A stretch of 64,000 nt of DNA, taken from Acrocarpospora pleiomorpha. Lineage in GTDB: Bacteria; Actinomycetota; Actinomycetes; Streptosporangiales; Streptosporangiaceae. Position numbers and translations under genes: made by a program. Position 1 is the stretch's first letter. Each line of letters begins with the position of its first letter. Below are positions 53,598 to 62,544 of the stretch, one piece after another. Where the stretch lies: positions 1,242 to 65,241 of the forward strand of contig NZ_BLAF01000081.1 of the NCBI RefSeq assembly GCF_009687885.1, written 5' to 3'. Under the pieces are notes generated by a model that saw only the letters and a list, made by a program, of their open reading frames with translations, did no database searches and was not told the origin of the DNA.

Positions 53598-54491
53598 CTA
53601 GCCGCGAGCGTGCGTTGTCTTGGTGGCGTCATGTGCCAGTTCGACGGCTCCTGTGACGCCGGAGAGGTCGCCGAGGCCCGGGCTGACGAGGTAGGCGTCC
53701 ATGGCCGCCTGATCGGTCGGGACCGGGTAGTCGGCGGCCAGGTCGAGTACGCGTGCCCGTACCTGCTCGATAAGGGAAGGATGCTTCGCCACGCCCCCGC
53801 CTACGATGACGCGCTGGGGGGACAGCGTGTAGGTCAGGTTGATCACGGCGAGAGCGAGGTACTCGGCCTCGAGCTGCCACGCCGCGGCGTCCTCCACCTG
53901 CTCGGCGGGCTGGCCCCAGCGCCGTCGCATCGCCTCACCCGAGGCGAGCCCTTCCAGACAGTCTCCGTGGAAGGGACAACTCCCGGCGAAGGGGTCACGA
54001 CCGGTGTCGTGAGGGACGCGTATATGCCCGAACTCGGGGTGCGCCAGCCCGTGCAGCGGGCGGCCGTGGACGATGGCGCCCATGCCGATGCCGGTGCCCA
54101 CGGTCACGTACGCGACCGTGTGCAGGCCACGGCCCGCGCCGTGCCGTGCCTCGCCCAGCGCGGCCCCGTTCACGTCGGTGTCGAAGCCGACGGGGACCTT
54201 CAGCGCGGTCCGCAGGGGCGTGACGACATCGGTGTTCGCCCACCCCGGCTTGGGGGTGGCGGTGATGTGGCCGTACGTCGGCGAGGCGGGATCCAGGTCG
54301 ACGGGACCGAAACTGGCGACGCCGATCGCGGTCAGGGTGTCGTGGCGCAGGAAGAACCGCACCGCCTCGGGGATGGTCTGCGCCGGGGTCGTCGTCGGTA
54401 TCACCTCGGTCGCGAGCAAACGTCCGGCGTCGTCGGCGACCGCGCACACCCACTTCGTGCCGCCCGCTTCGATGGCTCCATAGATCGGCAA
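53598..54491 (-). CDS. ROK family sugar kinase (fructokinase-like)
   Basis: 297-residue ROK kinase without HTH. N-terminal phosphate loop GAIEAGGTKWVCAV, VGTGIGMGAI, and a zinc motif of the fructokinase type (HPEFGHIRVPHD then CPFHGDCLEGL). TTG 54491 is the only start consistent with the conserved N-terminus, ten bases after GAAGGG. It probably phosphorylates fructose or a related hexose. Transcribed toward GH127 but separated by regulatory sites, so likely an independent gene. Confidence 0.88.
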   Translation of the reverse strand: MPIYGAIEAGGTKWVCAVADDAGRLLATEVIPTTTPAQTIPEAVRFFLRHDTLTAIGVASFGPVDLDPASPTYGHITATPKPGWANTDVVTPLRTALKVPVGFDTDVNGAALGEARHGAGRGLHTVAYVTVGTGIGMGAIVHGRPLHGLAHPEFGHIRVPHDTGRDPFAGSCPFHGDCLEGLASGEAMRRRWGQPAEQVEDAAAWQLEAEYLALAVINLTYTLSPQRVIVGGGVAKHPSLIEQVRARVLDLAADYPVPTDQAAMDAYLVSPGLGDLSGVTGAVELAHDATKTTHARG

Positions 54492-54771
54492 CGAGGATCA
54501 GCCCTTCAACGAACTCTTGGAAAGATCACCAGTGTAAGGGCCAGGGTCGGCCGGCCGTGCCGAAAAGGTCGTTAACCGACCGGCCGAATTAATGGTATTT
54601 CGCTGGAATGGCACGGGCGATTTTCTGCGGCCGTCCACAACTGGTATCCAAGTCGGTATTCCTAGCGTGGAGCGCGGGCGCGGGCCGAAAGGCGTACCAG
54701 ACGGCGGGACGTGCCTGTTCGGGGCCGGTCGGGCTTCGGACTTTCTCGCAACAGTTGAGACGGGGTATTCA
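54492..54771. other. Divergent promoter region of ROK kinase and GH114 genes
   Basis: No gene visible. It contains a short palindrome GGTCG-TTAAC-CGACC (54567-54581), and AATTAATGG just after it is the most A/T-rich stretch, a plausible promoter zone for either direction. Confidence 0.4.
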
Positions 54772-56190
54772 GTGCATAGAAATTCCACGTTCCGGCGCGC
54801 CTTATTGGTGGCCGGAACCGTCCTGTTCACCATCGGGGGAATGCTCGCGGGGATCACCCCCGCGAATGCGGACACCACCACTCTGGTGCCCGTATCGCTC
54901 ACCACCGGCGCGGGCTCGATCGGGAGTGGCCAGAGCGTCGGCAACCTGAGAGTTCAGGATCAGTCCGGCATCGACGACGACTGGGACGAGTACGTCGAGT
55001 TCCGCGGCCACACGGCGAACACGGCCTACAGCGGCCAGCTCACCTACACCCTGCCCCCGTCGGTCCCGGCCTCCTCGGTCAGTGGCGTGCAGTTGAGGCT
55101 CAACTACCGGGGGCCGTCGAGGGCCGAGCAGCAGTGGCAGTGGAGCGTCTACAACTTCACCACCGGCTCCTGGGTGGTGCTGGGGGACAACACCGGCGCC
55201 ACCTCCTGGGGGATCTGGAAGCTGCTGACCTTCAACGCTCCGGGTCCGCAGACGGAGCTGGTCCAGGCGGCCACGGGGAACATCCTCATCAGGATCACCT
55301 CCTCGAACGCCGTGGACGACGCCGACCTGGACTATGCGGGCCTGACCGTCACCCACGCCGAAACCACGCCGACGCCCGAGCCCGACCTGTGGCTGCCCGC
55401 CCAGACCGACCGCTGGCAGTACCAGCTCCAGCCCAACGCGACCGGCAGCGGCACGGCCGGGGGCATCAGACTCAACCTGTGCACCGTTGCGTATAGCGGC
55501 GGGTCGTGCGTCTCCCCGACCGTGTACGACATCGATCTGTACGCCCCTGACCACGTGACCCCGAACACGGCCGCGGTCCAGGCCATCCACGCCTCAGGCA
55601 AGCACGCGATCTGCTACATCTCCGCCGGAACCTGGGAGGACTGGCGGCCCGACGCCGGCGACTTCCCCGAGTCGGTCAAGGGCAACGACGTGGACGGGGG
55701 CCCGGACGGCACCTGGCCGGGGGAGAAGTGGCTCGACGTGCGGAACCTGGCCGTGCTGCTGCCGCTGATGGATGCTCGCGTCGCCAAGTGCGAGCAGGCC
55801 GGTTTCGATTCGGTCGAGTTCGACAACGTCGACTCGTACCAGAACGACCCGGGATTCGTGATCAGTCCAGCCGACCAGCTCGCCTACAACCGGGCGCTGG
55901 CCGATCTGGCCCACGACCATGGTCTGTCGGCCGGGCTCAAGAACGATCTCGGCCAGGTCGCCGACCTGATCGACTGGTTCGACTACGCGATCAACGAGAG
56001 CTGCCAGGAGTGGGACGAGTGCGATCTCCTTGACCAGTTCCTCGTCGCGGGCAAGGCCGTGTTCCAGGTCGAGTACACCGACGAGGGGGCCACGGCGGCC
56101 GGCACCTGCCCGCCGGCCAACGCCGCAGGTCGCGGTGCCATCCTCAAGACCCTCGACCTCAAGGCCACCCCCTGGCGGCCGTGCCGCTGA
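54772..56190 (+). CDS. Secreted GH114-type glycosidase with N-terminal beta domain
   Basis: 472 residues. Signal peptide about 1-34 (FRRALLVAGTVLFTIGGMLA, ending ANA). A beta-sandwich-like domain about 40-205 (DEYVEFRGHT; LDYAGLTVTHAE), a Thr-Pro linker, then a GH114 barrel of the endo-alpha-1,4-polygalactosaminidase family with CYISAGTWEDWRPD and SVEFDNVDSYQN, the acidic catalytic blocks. Cysteines suggest disulfides. Start GTG 54772 rests on the signal peptide; ribosome site weak. May attack galactosamine-rich microbial exopolysaccharide. Confidence 0.86.
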   Translation: MHRNSTFRRALLVAGTVLFTIGGMLAGITPANADTTTLVPVSLTTGAGSIGSGQSVGNLRVQDQSGIDDDWDEYVEFRGHTANTAYSGQLTYTLPPSVPASSVSGVQLRLNYRGPSRAEQQWQWSVYNFTTGSWVVLGDNTGATSWGIWKLLTFNAPGPQTELVQAATGNILIRITSSNAVDDADLDYAGLTVTHAETTPTPEPDLWLPAQTDRWQYQLQPNATGSGTAGGIRLNLCTVAYSGGSCVSPTVYDIDLYAPDHVTPNTAAVQAIHASGKHAICYISAGTWEDWRPDAGDFPESVKGNDVDGGPDGTWPGEKWLDVRNLAVLLPLMDARVAKCEQAGFDSVEFDNVDSYQNDPGFVISPADQLAYNRALADLAHDHGLSAGLKNDLGQVADLIDWFDYAINESCQEWDECDLLDQFLVAGKAVFQVEYTDEGATAAGTCPPANAAGRGAILKTLDLKATPWRPCR

Positions 56191-56201
56191 CCGCCTTCAT
56201 G

Positions 56202-56237
56202 CACCCCACCGCCCTGTCGAAGCACGGTGGTGGGGTG
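56202..56237 (+). terminator. Terminator after GH114 gene
   Basis: CACCCCACC pairs with GGTGGGGTG around an 18-base loop that can itself extend the stem; followed by TTC. Begins 11 bases after the stop. Confidence 0.65.
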
Positions 56238-56282
56238 TTCAGGGCTGATCGCTATGATCCCCTGGAAACGAGAGGGTGGTGC

Positions 56283-57071
56283 ATGGTGAAGGGCAAGCCG
56301 TACCAGAAGGAGCTCTTTCGTCTTCAAGGTGAGTTGGTCAAGCTCCAGGAGTGGGTGCGGGCGGAGGGGAAGCGGCTCGTTGTGATCTTCGAGGGGCGGG
56401 ACGCGGCCGGCAAGGGGAGCACGATCAAGCGGGTGGCGGAGTATCTGAATCCGCGGGTGACCAGGATCGTGGCGCTTCCGGTTCCGACCGAGCGGCAGCG
56501 TACGCAGTGGTATTTCCAGCGGTATGTCGAGCATCTGCCCGCGGCGGGGGAGATCGTGTTGTTCGACCGCAGTTGGTACAACCGGGCGGGTGTGGAGAAG
56601 GTGATGGGGTTCTGCACGCAGGAGGAGTACACCCGGTTCCTGCATCAGTGCCCGATCTTCGAGCGGCTGCTCGTGGAGGACGGCATCCTGCTGCGGAAGT
56701 ACTGGTTCTCGGTCAGCGACGTCGAGCAGGAGAAGCGGTTCAGGGCGCGGCTGGAGGATCCGATGCGGAGCTGGAAGCTCTCGGCGATGGATCTGGAGTC
56801 GATCACCAGGTGGGAGGACTACTCGCGGGCCAAGGATCAGATGCTGGTTCACACCGACATTCCCGAGGTGCCGTGGTATGAGGTGGAGAGCGAGGACAAG
56901 CGAGCCGCCAGGATCAACATGATCTCCCACCTGCTCTCGACCATCCCGTACGGCGAGGTGCGGCAGACTCCGCTCGAAATCCCCAAACGCCCCCCGGCGA
57001 GCGGCTACCGCCGCCCACCGCGCACGCAGCGGAACTATGTCCCCGACGTCGCCACCACGCTGCGAGATTAA
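56283..57071 (+). CDS. ppk2: Polyphosphate kinase 2
   Basis: 262-residue PPK2 that transfers phosphate between polyphosphate and nucleotides. Walker A EGRDAAGKGST (37-47), Walker B FDRSWYNRAG (about 94-103), and the lid region (RKYWFSVSDVEQEKRF). ATG 56283 six bases after AGAGGG; an upstream in-frame start overlaps the GH114 end and the terminator. Class (ADP, AMP or GDP use) cannot be assigned by eye. The codon use is G-ending rather than C-ending, unlike its neighbours. Confidence 0.94.
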   Translation: MVKGKPYQKELFRLQGELVKLQEWVRAEGKRLVVIFEGRDAAGKGSTIKRVAEYLNPRVTRIVALPVPTERQRTQWYFQRYVEHLPAAGEIVLFDRSWYNRAGVEKVMGFCTQEEYTRFLHQCPIFERLLVEDGILLRKYWFSVSDVEQEKRFRARLEDPMRSWKLSAMDLESITRWEDYSRAKDQMLVHTDIPEVPWYEVESEDKRAARINMISHLLSTIPYGEVRQTPLEIPKRPPASGYRRPPRTQRNYVPDVATTLRD

Positions 57072-57473
57072 GCCGCATCCGTAAGAGCCCCTTCTGCGTA
57101 AGAAGGTACGGTGCGTAGTGGAGCGTGACGTTTACCGTCGTGTTGTGGAATTCGGCAGCCGGTATACCTGGCCGGACACCGCCAGCGCACGGTTGTCGCC
57201 GTGCTGCTGGTGCACGCTCACCAGGTCGTGCCGGTAAGGGCGCGGCGATCCCGGCACGGCTGAGTCCATCCGACGCGAGAACGGTATAAATGTGAAAAAT
57301 CGACCGCAACGGCGCTAAACAAAATGCGGCTCGAGGCTCGACCGAAACCGCTTTAGCCGCTCTTGTGGCCAAATATTTCTGTGACAGTGCTCGTGGTGCA
57401 CGGGCTATGGGGTAAAAGTATGATTACGCCCCTGGAGCGGGAGGGCGCTGGCACGAGACCCTCAGGAGGGGCG
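57072..57473. other. Gene-free region after ppk2
   Basis: 402 bp with lower GC. Only a short hairpin CCTTCT-GCGTA-AGAAGG (57090-57106), possibly the weak ppk2 terminator, is visible. I see no convincing gene or known RNA. Confidence 0.5.
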
Positions 57474-58046
57474 ATGTCCTTGAACGGTTGGGTGCCGCTT
57501 TTGCTTGCATCCGCGGGAAATGCGCCGATACTCTACGTCTGTTATAGGCTCTACGTAGTGAACGCTGCCGACAGGGCCGCCAACCGGCCGAGCGACAATC
57601 ACGAGAAGTCCTTTATATACAAGAGCGGCCCTAAGTCGCAGATCGAGGCCAGGTCCAGGCCGTCTGGCAGTGTATCTCCTGGGCTGGCGACCGAGCTCGC
57701 CGCAATGATGGCCGATGTGAAGAAAGAGCTAACTTCCAACAGGAATGAGCTGAAGGCGGGGCTGGCCCTCGGCAACCAGTTCGCGGCCGGTAGCTACCTG
57801 AACGGAGAGATCGCACGCAGAAGGCGAGCGATCAGGGACGCGATCAAAACGCTCCCAAAGGGTAAGAAGAAGAGGAAGAAACTGCGCAGGAGGCTCTTGG
57901 AGCAGCTTGCGGCGATCCAGTTTGCCAGCCCGCACGAGGTTGCCGAGGCATTGGCGCGGTTCGCTCACAAGCTGCAACGCAAGTGGAAGCTCCGCGTTCC
58001 CAAGTACGTGTTCTCCTCGCTGCCCAGCGCATTGGCGATCGGGTAG
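57474..58046 (+). CDS. Hypothetical membrane-anchored basic protein
   Basis: 190 residues, unrecognised. One N-terminal hydrophobic segment (WVPLLLASAGNAPILYVCYR), then a charged, helical, lysine/arginine-rich region with KGKKKRKKLRRRLLEQ, which may form a coiled coil or bind nucleic acid or membrane. ATG 57474 just after AGGAGGGG. GC and codon use are lower than in neighbours (frequent AAG, AGG, ATA), hinting at transfer. Stand-alone, followed by a short stem-loop at 58048-58066. Confidence 0.6.
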   Translation: MSLNGWVPLLLASAGNAPILYVCYRLYVVNAADRAANRPSDNHEKSFIYKSGPKSQIEARSRPSGSVSPGLATELAAMMADVKKELTSNRNELKAGLALGNQFAAGSYLNGEIARRRRAIRDAIKTLPKGKKKRKKLRRRLLEQLAAIQFASPHEVAEALARFAHKLQRKWKLRVPKYVFSSLPSALAIG

Positions 58047-58261
58047 TCCTTGCCTAAGAGGTAAGGTGCGGCACGATCAAGCTTGTTCGCCGGAGGAGTT
58101 TTCGCCGGGGCTCTTCCTATGGGGAGGCATGTCGTTCTCGAACCAGGCGACCTCCTGTTGCATGGGTCAGGCGTTGCACGATCGCGACCACAGAGCCAAG
58201 GCGTGCGAGATATTTCGCCGGGAACATCGAGGGCAGCGGTGGCGGGATCGCCGCCAGGACG

Positions 58262-58510
58262 ATGGCGGCAATGTTTACCCAACAGGGCTATATCCGGAGG
58301 TTACGCCGCGTTGAGGGGCAAGTGTGGGGACTCCAGCGTATGATCGTCAGTGATGAGTACTGCGTGGACGTGCTCACCCAGGTCGCCGCGCGATCGGGGC
58401 GCTGCAGGTGGTGGCGCTCAGCCTGCTTGAGGACCACGTCGCCCGCTGCGTAGCCGCGACCGACACCTCCGACCTGGCCGTCGACGCCTGGGTCAAGGAT
58501 GCCTTCAGGC
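58262..58510 (+). pseudogene. CsoR-type metal-sensing repressor, frameshifted
   Basis: The first frame gives the DUF156/CsoR N-terminus (GYIRRLRRVEGQVWGLQRM, EYCVDVLTQVAA) with the first copper ligand Cys. The rest continues in the next frame (GALQVVALSLLEDHVARCVA) with the His and second Cys. One base appears missing in GCGCG around 58388-58392. The second frame has no stop before the following gene. Either a real pseudogene or a sequencing error. Confidence 0.75.
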
Positions 58511-58546
58511 CATCGCCCGCCTCGTTCGCTCCCGAGAAGGGTCACC

Positions 58547-60394
58547 ATGGAACCGTACGGAAGCTGGCCTTCGCCGGTTACGGCCGAGCTGGTCGCGCAC
58601 GGCCGGCGGGAGTACGGCTTCCCGCAGTTCCAGAACGGCCTCTGGTGGCAGGAACGCCGGCCGGAGGAATCCGGCAGGACCGCCATCCTCCACGAAACGG
58701 TCGAACCGCTCGCCGGGGTGGACGCCAGGACACGGGTCCACGAGTACGGCGGGCGCTCCTACCTCGCACTGCCCACCGGTGGCTTCGTCTTCGTCAAAGA
58801 GGACGATCAGCGGATGTACCGGACGTCAGCGGATGGACAGGTGACCGCGCTCACGCCTGACGATGGAGCCCGGTACGCCGATTTCACCCTCTCCCTCGAC
58901 GGCACGGAAGTCTGGTGTGTCCGCGAATCGGAGCACGCCGAGGGCGTCACCCGGGCCGTGGTGGCGGTGCCCCTCGCCGCGGGCGAGGTCAGGGTGCTGG
59001 TTGCGGGCGCGGACTTCTACGCCTACCCCACCCCTTCACCGGACGGCCGCCGGCTCGCCGTCGTGTCGTGGAACCACCCGCGGATGCCGTGGGACGGCAC
59101 CTGTCTCCAGCTCGTCCAGGACGGCACGACCGTGAGCGTCCTGGGCGGCCCCGGCGAATCGGTGCTGGCCCCGGTCTGGAAGGACGACTCCAGCCTGTTC
59201 GTGATCTCCGACCGCTCCGGCTGGTGGAACCTCTACGAACTCGCGGTCGACGGCTCCGCGCTCCGCCCGCTCTGCGCGATCGACGAGGAGTTCGCCCAGC
59301 CGCTCTGGGAGCTGGGCAGCAGGCCGTACGGAATCCTCGACGACGGTCGCCTCGCGGTCCTGCACGGCCGTGGCGACCAGCGGCTCGCTCTCCTGGATCC
59401 CGAGGACGGCACCCTCCAGGACCTGGACCTGCCCTACACCACCTGGCTGCCGGCGCTGGCCGTCTCCGGCTCCCGCATCGCCGGGACCGCCGCCGCCCCC
59501 GACCTCCCGTGGTCGCTGGTCACCGTCGATGTGGCCGGGGGATGGACGCCGATCGCGACGCCGGTGGCCGACCTGCCCGACCCGATCCACCTGCCGCGGC
59601 CCAGCGAGCTGGTCGCCCGCGGCCGGTCGGGCCGGTCGGTGTCGGCCTACGTCTACCCGCCCTCCGGCCCGCACGCTGCCACTACCGTGGGCCCCGCGCC
59701 CTATGTCGTCTTCGTGCACGGCGGCCCCACCGGCCATGTGGGCACCGACCTCGACCTCGGCAAGGCGTTCTTCACCAGCCGGGGCATCGGCGTGGCCGAC
59801 GTCAACTACGCGGGCTCGAGCGGCTACGGCCGGGCCCACCGGGAGCGGCTGCGTGGCCAGTGGGGCGTGGCCGATGTCGAGGACGTGGTGGCCGTCGCCG
59901 AGGAGCTGGTCCGCGCCGGGCTGGCCGATCCCGCCAGGATCGCGGTCCGGGGCGGCAGCGCGGGCGGGTGGACGGTGCTGGCCGCCATCACCGCCACCCG
60001 GGTCTTCTCCGCCGCGACGTCGTACTACGGCCTGTCCACGGTGGAGGGTTTCAGCGAGGAGAGCCACGACTTCGAGTCGCGGTACGTGTCCGAGCTGATC
60101 GGCCCGGTCGACCCGAGCACCCGGGAACCGCTCGCCCGCGCCCACCTGACGAGCTGCCCCGTGCTGCTCCTGCAGGGCCTGGACGACCCCGTCGTCCCGC
60201 CCAGCCAGTCGACCAGGTTCGCCGACGCGCTCAAGCGCGCCGGGGTGCCGCACGCCTACCTGGAGTTTCCCGGCGAGTCGCACGGGTTCCACAAGCAGGA
60301 GACCATCATCCGCTGCCTGGAAGCGGAACTCTCCTTCTACGGCCAGTGCTTCGGCTTCACCCCACCGGGCATCCCGCCCATTGACCTGCGCTAG
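58547..60394 (+). CDS. S9 family prolyl-oligopeptidase-like peptidase
   Basis: 615 residues, cytoplasmic: N-terminal beta-propeller (about 30-360) and C-terminal alpha/beta hydrolase. Catalytic Ser471 in GGSAGGW, Asp547 in LDDPVVP and His579 in ESHGF; HGGPTGHVG forms the oxyanion region. ATG 58547 follows GAGAAGG; an in-frame start 16 codons earlier overlaps the CsoR remnant. Close in pattern to dipeptidyl/acylaminoacyl peptidases of the S9C type. No metal or transport partner nearby. Confidence 0.93.
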   Translation: MEPYGSWPSPVTAELVAHGRREYGFPQFQNGLWWQERRPEESGRTAILHETVEPLAGVDARTRVHEYGGRSYLALPTGGFVFVKEDDQRMYRTSADGQVTALTPDDGARYADFTLSLDGTEVWCVRESEHAEGVTRAVVAVPLAAGEVRVLVAGADFYAYPTPSPDGRRLAVVSWNHPRMPWDGTCLQLVQDGTTVSVLGGPGESVLAPVWKDDSSLFVISDRSGWWNLYELAVDGSALRPLCAIDEEFAQPLWELGSRPYGILDDGRLAVLHGRGDQRLALLDPEDGTLQDLDLPYTTWLPALAVSGSRIAGTAAAPDLPWSLVTVDVAGGWTPIATPVADLPDPIHLPRPSELVARGRSGRSVSAYVYPPSGPHAATTVGPAPYVVFVHGGPTGHVGTDLDLGKAFFTSRGIGVADVNYAGSSGYGRAHRERLRGQWGVADVEDVVAVAEELVRAGLADPARIAVRGGSAGGWTVLAAITATRVFSAATSYYGLSTVEGFSEESHDFESRYVSELIGPVDPSTREPLARAHLTSCPVLLLQGLDDPVVPPSQSTRFADALKRAGVPHAYLEFPGESHGFHKQETIIRCLEAELSFYGQCFGFTPPGIPPIDLR

Positions 60395-60416
60395 AAGGAC
60401 GGCTTGTTGGTTCAGA

Positions 60417-60450
60417 AATATTTTGGAGTATCTCCGCAATATTTTGGGAG
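60417..60450. repeat. Direct repeat AATATTTTGG(G)AG upstream of PadR gene
   Basis: Two copies, at 60417 and 60438, 21 bp apart (two helical turns), with GGAG-TAT-CTCC between them. A/T-rich paired repeats just upstream of a PadR gene are a typical autoregulatory site. Confidence 0.6.
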
Positions 60451-60519
60451 GGTCGCCATAAGCGCGTCGCCGGATTCGATCAAGATCCACTCAATGGGTA
60501 TACCCGGCGTGTATAGCTG

Positions 60520-61047
60520 CTGTCGTACACGCTGCTCGGGCTTCTGGAGGAGTCCGATCGCCATGGCTATGACCTGAAACAGGCGTATGACCGTCGTTTC
60601 GGGGCGGCGAAACCGATTCGGTTCGGTCAGGTGTATCGGACGCTGGCGCAGCTGGTTCGCGACGGGCTGGTCGAGATCGTGGGCGTGGAACCCGGTGGAG
60701 GACCGGATCGCAAGCGCTACGCCATCACCCAGGACGGCGTGACCGACTTGGACCGCTGGCTGGCCGAACCGGAGGACCCGCAGCCGCAGCTGCAAACGGT
60801 GCTGTTCACGAAGGTGATGCTGGCACTGACGTCCGGCCGGTCCGCCGAAAGCTTCCTCGACGCGCAGCGGGAGCGGCACATGGCCGCGATGCGCACGCTG
60901 ACACTGGCCCGGCGCGAGGCGCCATCCTCGCAGGACTCCCTTCTCGCCGACTACCAGTTGTTCCACATCGAGGCAGACCTGCGGTGGATCGACCACGCAG
61001 CGGCCCGGTTGGCCGCCCTAGCGGACGAGACCGGTGATGAGCTGTGA
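60520..61047 (+). CDS. PadR family regulator lacking a standard start codon
   Basis: The frame encodes an almost complete PadR protein: LSYTLLGLLEESDRHGYDLK, RFGQVYRTLAQLVRDGLVEI (winged HTH), RYAITQDG, and the C-terminal helical dimer domain to about residue 175. TAG lies at 60514-60516 and the codons after it are CTG CTG; the first ATG/GTG/TTG is GTG 60631, which would delete half of the HTH. Either CTG is used or the start was lost. Coordinates mark the homologous region. It overlaps the ABC stump behind it. Confidence 0.65.
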   Translation: MSYTLLGLLEESDRHGYDLKQAYDRRFGAAKPIRFGQVYRTLAQLVRDGLVEIVGVEPGGGPDRKRYAITQDGVTDLDRWLAEPEDPQPQLQTVLFTKVMLALTSGRSAESFLDAQRERHMAAMRTLTLARREAPSSQDSLLADYQLFHIEADLRWIDHAAARLAALADETGDEL

Positions 61048-61186
61048 CCTACACAAGAGCTTCGGCCCCACGCGGGCGCTACGGGGCGCCGGGGTCTCGG
61101 CGAACGATCCCGAGGTGCTGGCGGCTACTCCGGAGCCGGATTCACCGAGGAACTCCAGGCCGACGACCGGACCGGCACGGTCCTGA
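61037..61186 (+). pseudogene. ABC transporter ATPase N-terminal stump
   Basis: 49 codons beginning inside the PadR 3' end: MSCDLHKSFGPTRALRGAGVS is the first strand of an ABC ATPase, but before Walker A the sequence turns into unrelated residues and stops. PadR genes of this type often precede drug-exporter ATPase and permease genes, so this is probably the scar of a deleted exporter. A further unidentified frame, 61123-61233, follows. Confidence 0.65.
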
Positions 61187-61311
61187 TCGGCTTGGGCCGG
61201 CTCTACGCCGACGGGCCACCTCCCGGTCGATGATCAGGTCGGTGAATTATCGGCCCTGCCGTCTAGGACGCGTTGTTCGTGGTGAGGCTCGACATGCCTG
61301 GAACCGATGAT

Positions 61312-61785
61312 TTATCCGGCTAAGTCGTAGACGGTGACCGCGATGCCGCGTCGTACCAGGCGTTGAATGACGAGCGGTTCGATGCGGTCCCAGGTGCCGC
61401 CGGCTAGGCCGCAGCCGATGCGCGGCATGTGTACGCTCGCGCTGCGTTCGACGGCGTGAGTGGCGAGCAGGTCCAAGCAGCTGTCCACGGCCTCGTAGCG
61501 GATGGGCGGAGTGGTTTCGGTGCCGTGGATATCGTGCTGGCCGACCATGTTGGCCACCCAGAGGTCTTCTCCGACTGAGATCAGTTGGATCCTGCCCAGG
61601 CCGAAGTCGTTGTGCTGGCGGTCCTGATACCAGGCCCGGTAGGCGGCTTCCGGTTGAGGCCAGCGCTGGGAGACGGCCACCACGAAGCCACGGCCCCACC
61701 CGCCGATGTCATTGCACACATGACAGATGATTTTCGGGCCGTCGCCGGAGGGAGCTGTCGCATCGCCTGTCACAAAGGAGATCAC
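61312..61785 (-). CDS. Macro domain protein
   Basis: 157-residue stand-alone macro domain binding ADP-ribose or its derivatives. ICHVCNDIGGWGRGF is the ligand loop of the ALC1/Poa1p-like branch, and PRIGCGLAGGTWDRIEPLV the second loop. It may remove ADP-ribose or O-acetyl-ADP-ribose from proteins or metabolites. Single gene, divergent from the DUF6461 gene. Neighbouring helicase and DUF6461 genes hint at stress or defence, without proof. Confidence 0.9.
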   Translation of the reverse strand: MISFVTGDATAPSGDGPKIICHVCNDIGGWGRGFVVAVSQRWPQPEAAYRAWYQDRQHNDFGLGRIQLISVGEDLWVANMVGQHDIHGTETTPPIRYEAVDSCLDLLATHAVERSASVHMPRIGCGLAGGTWDRIEPLVIQRLVRRGIAVTVYDLAG

Positions 61786-61889
61786 GCTCGCAGCCTACGA
61801 AGGAGCACCGACAGAACTCGGCCTCTGGGTTTGTCGGAGCGGCCTGGCAAGATCTGTTTCGCTTACCCCCCACGCTTGAGGAGATGTTG

Positions 61890-62465
61890 ATGAACAGCGC
61901 GATCGCCGAGGACTACGCCTGGTTCGACGACCATGATTCGGGTCTGGCCGAGGGGTTCTGTGTCACGTTCGTTCGTGGCCTGACCCCGCAGCAGGCCTTC
62001 GACCGGCTCGGCATCACCCCCGATCCCGATCCCGATGACGACGGCTTCTACGAGGAGGGAGTAATGGCCGCGAGCGCGGTTGACGGGGGCACCGTCCTGA
62101 TCGAGTTCAACGGTTTCGAGGGCATCAGCGACACGGTGGCTGGGCCGTTATCGATAGGTACCGTGACCGCGGCGGTGTTCTGCAATGTCAACCTCGACCA
62201 GCAGTTCGTCCATGCCGCCAACGGCCAGGTGGTGGCCGCCTTCGAACCGGACTACCCCGGCTCCCGCTCAGGAACCGACGAGGACCGCCTCCTGACACAC
62301 ATGATCGAACTCGGCATGCCCACCGAGGACGTCGACGACGCTGACGCCTGGGGCGACCCCATCCACACCGCATTCGCCCTAGCCGAGCGCGTGACAGGGG
62401 TACGGCTGACGCCCGAGGCCATCGACAACCCCGCTCTCATCGGCTCGACCGCCCACCTGAGCTGA
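61890..62465 (+). CDS. DUF6461 family protein
   Basis: 191-residue acidic cytoplasmic protein (DYAWFDDHDSGLAEGFCVTF; GGTVLIEFNGFEGISD) typical of an actinobacterial family of unknown function, often present in several copies per genome and near variable genes. ATG 61890 is seven bases after GAGGAG; ATG 61884 is too close to it. No catalytic motif recognised. Confidence 0.75.
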   Translation: MNSAIAEDYAWFDDHDSGLAEGFCVTFVRGLTPQQAFDRLGITPDPDPDDDGFYEEGVMAASAVDGGTVLIEFNGFEGISDTVAGPLSIGTVTAAVFCNVNLDQQFVHAANGQVVAAFEPDYPGSRSGTDEDRLLTHMIELGMPTEDVDDADAWGDPIHTAFALAERVTGVRLTPEAIDNPALIGSTAHLS

Positions 62466-62544
62466 GGTCCACCGTGGCGAAGGCGCGAGTAGCAGCGGGT
62501 CAGGAGGTGGAAGATCTGGTCATGACGTTACCCACCAGACGGCG

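Noticed and set aside
58047..58261. Possible small RNA or gene between the 57474 gene and the CsoR remnant
   Set aside because: Only a 7-bp hairpin; no promoter, terminator or family match.
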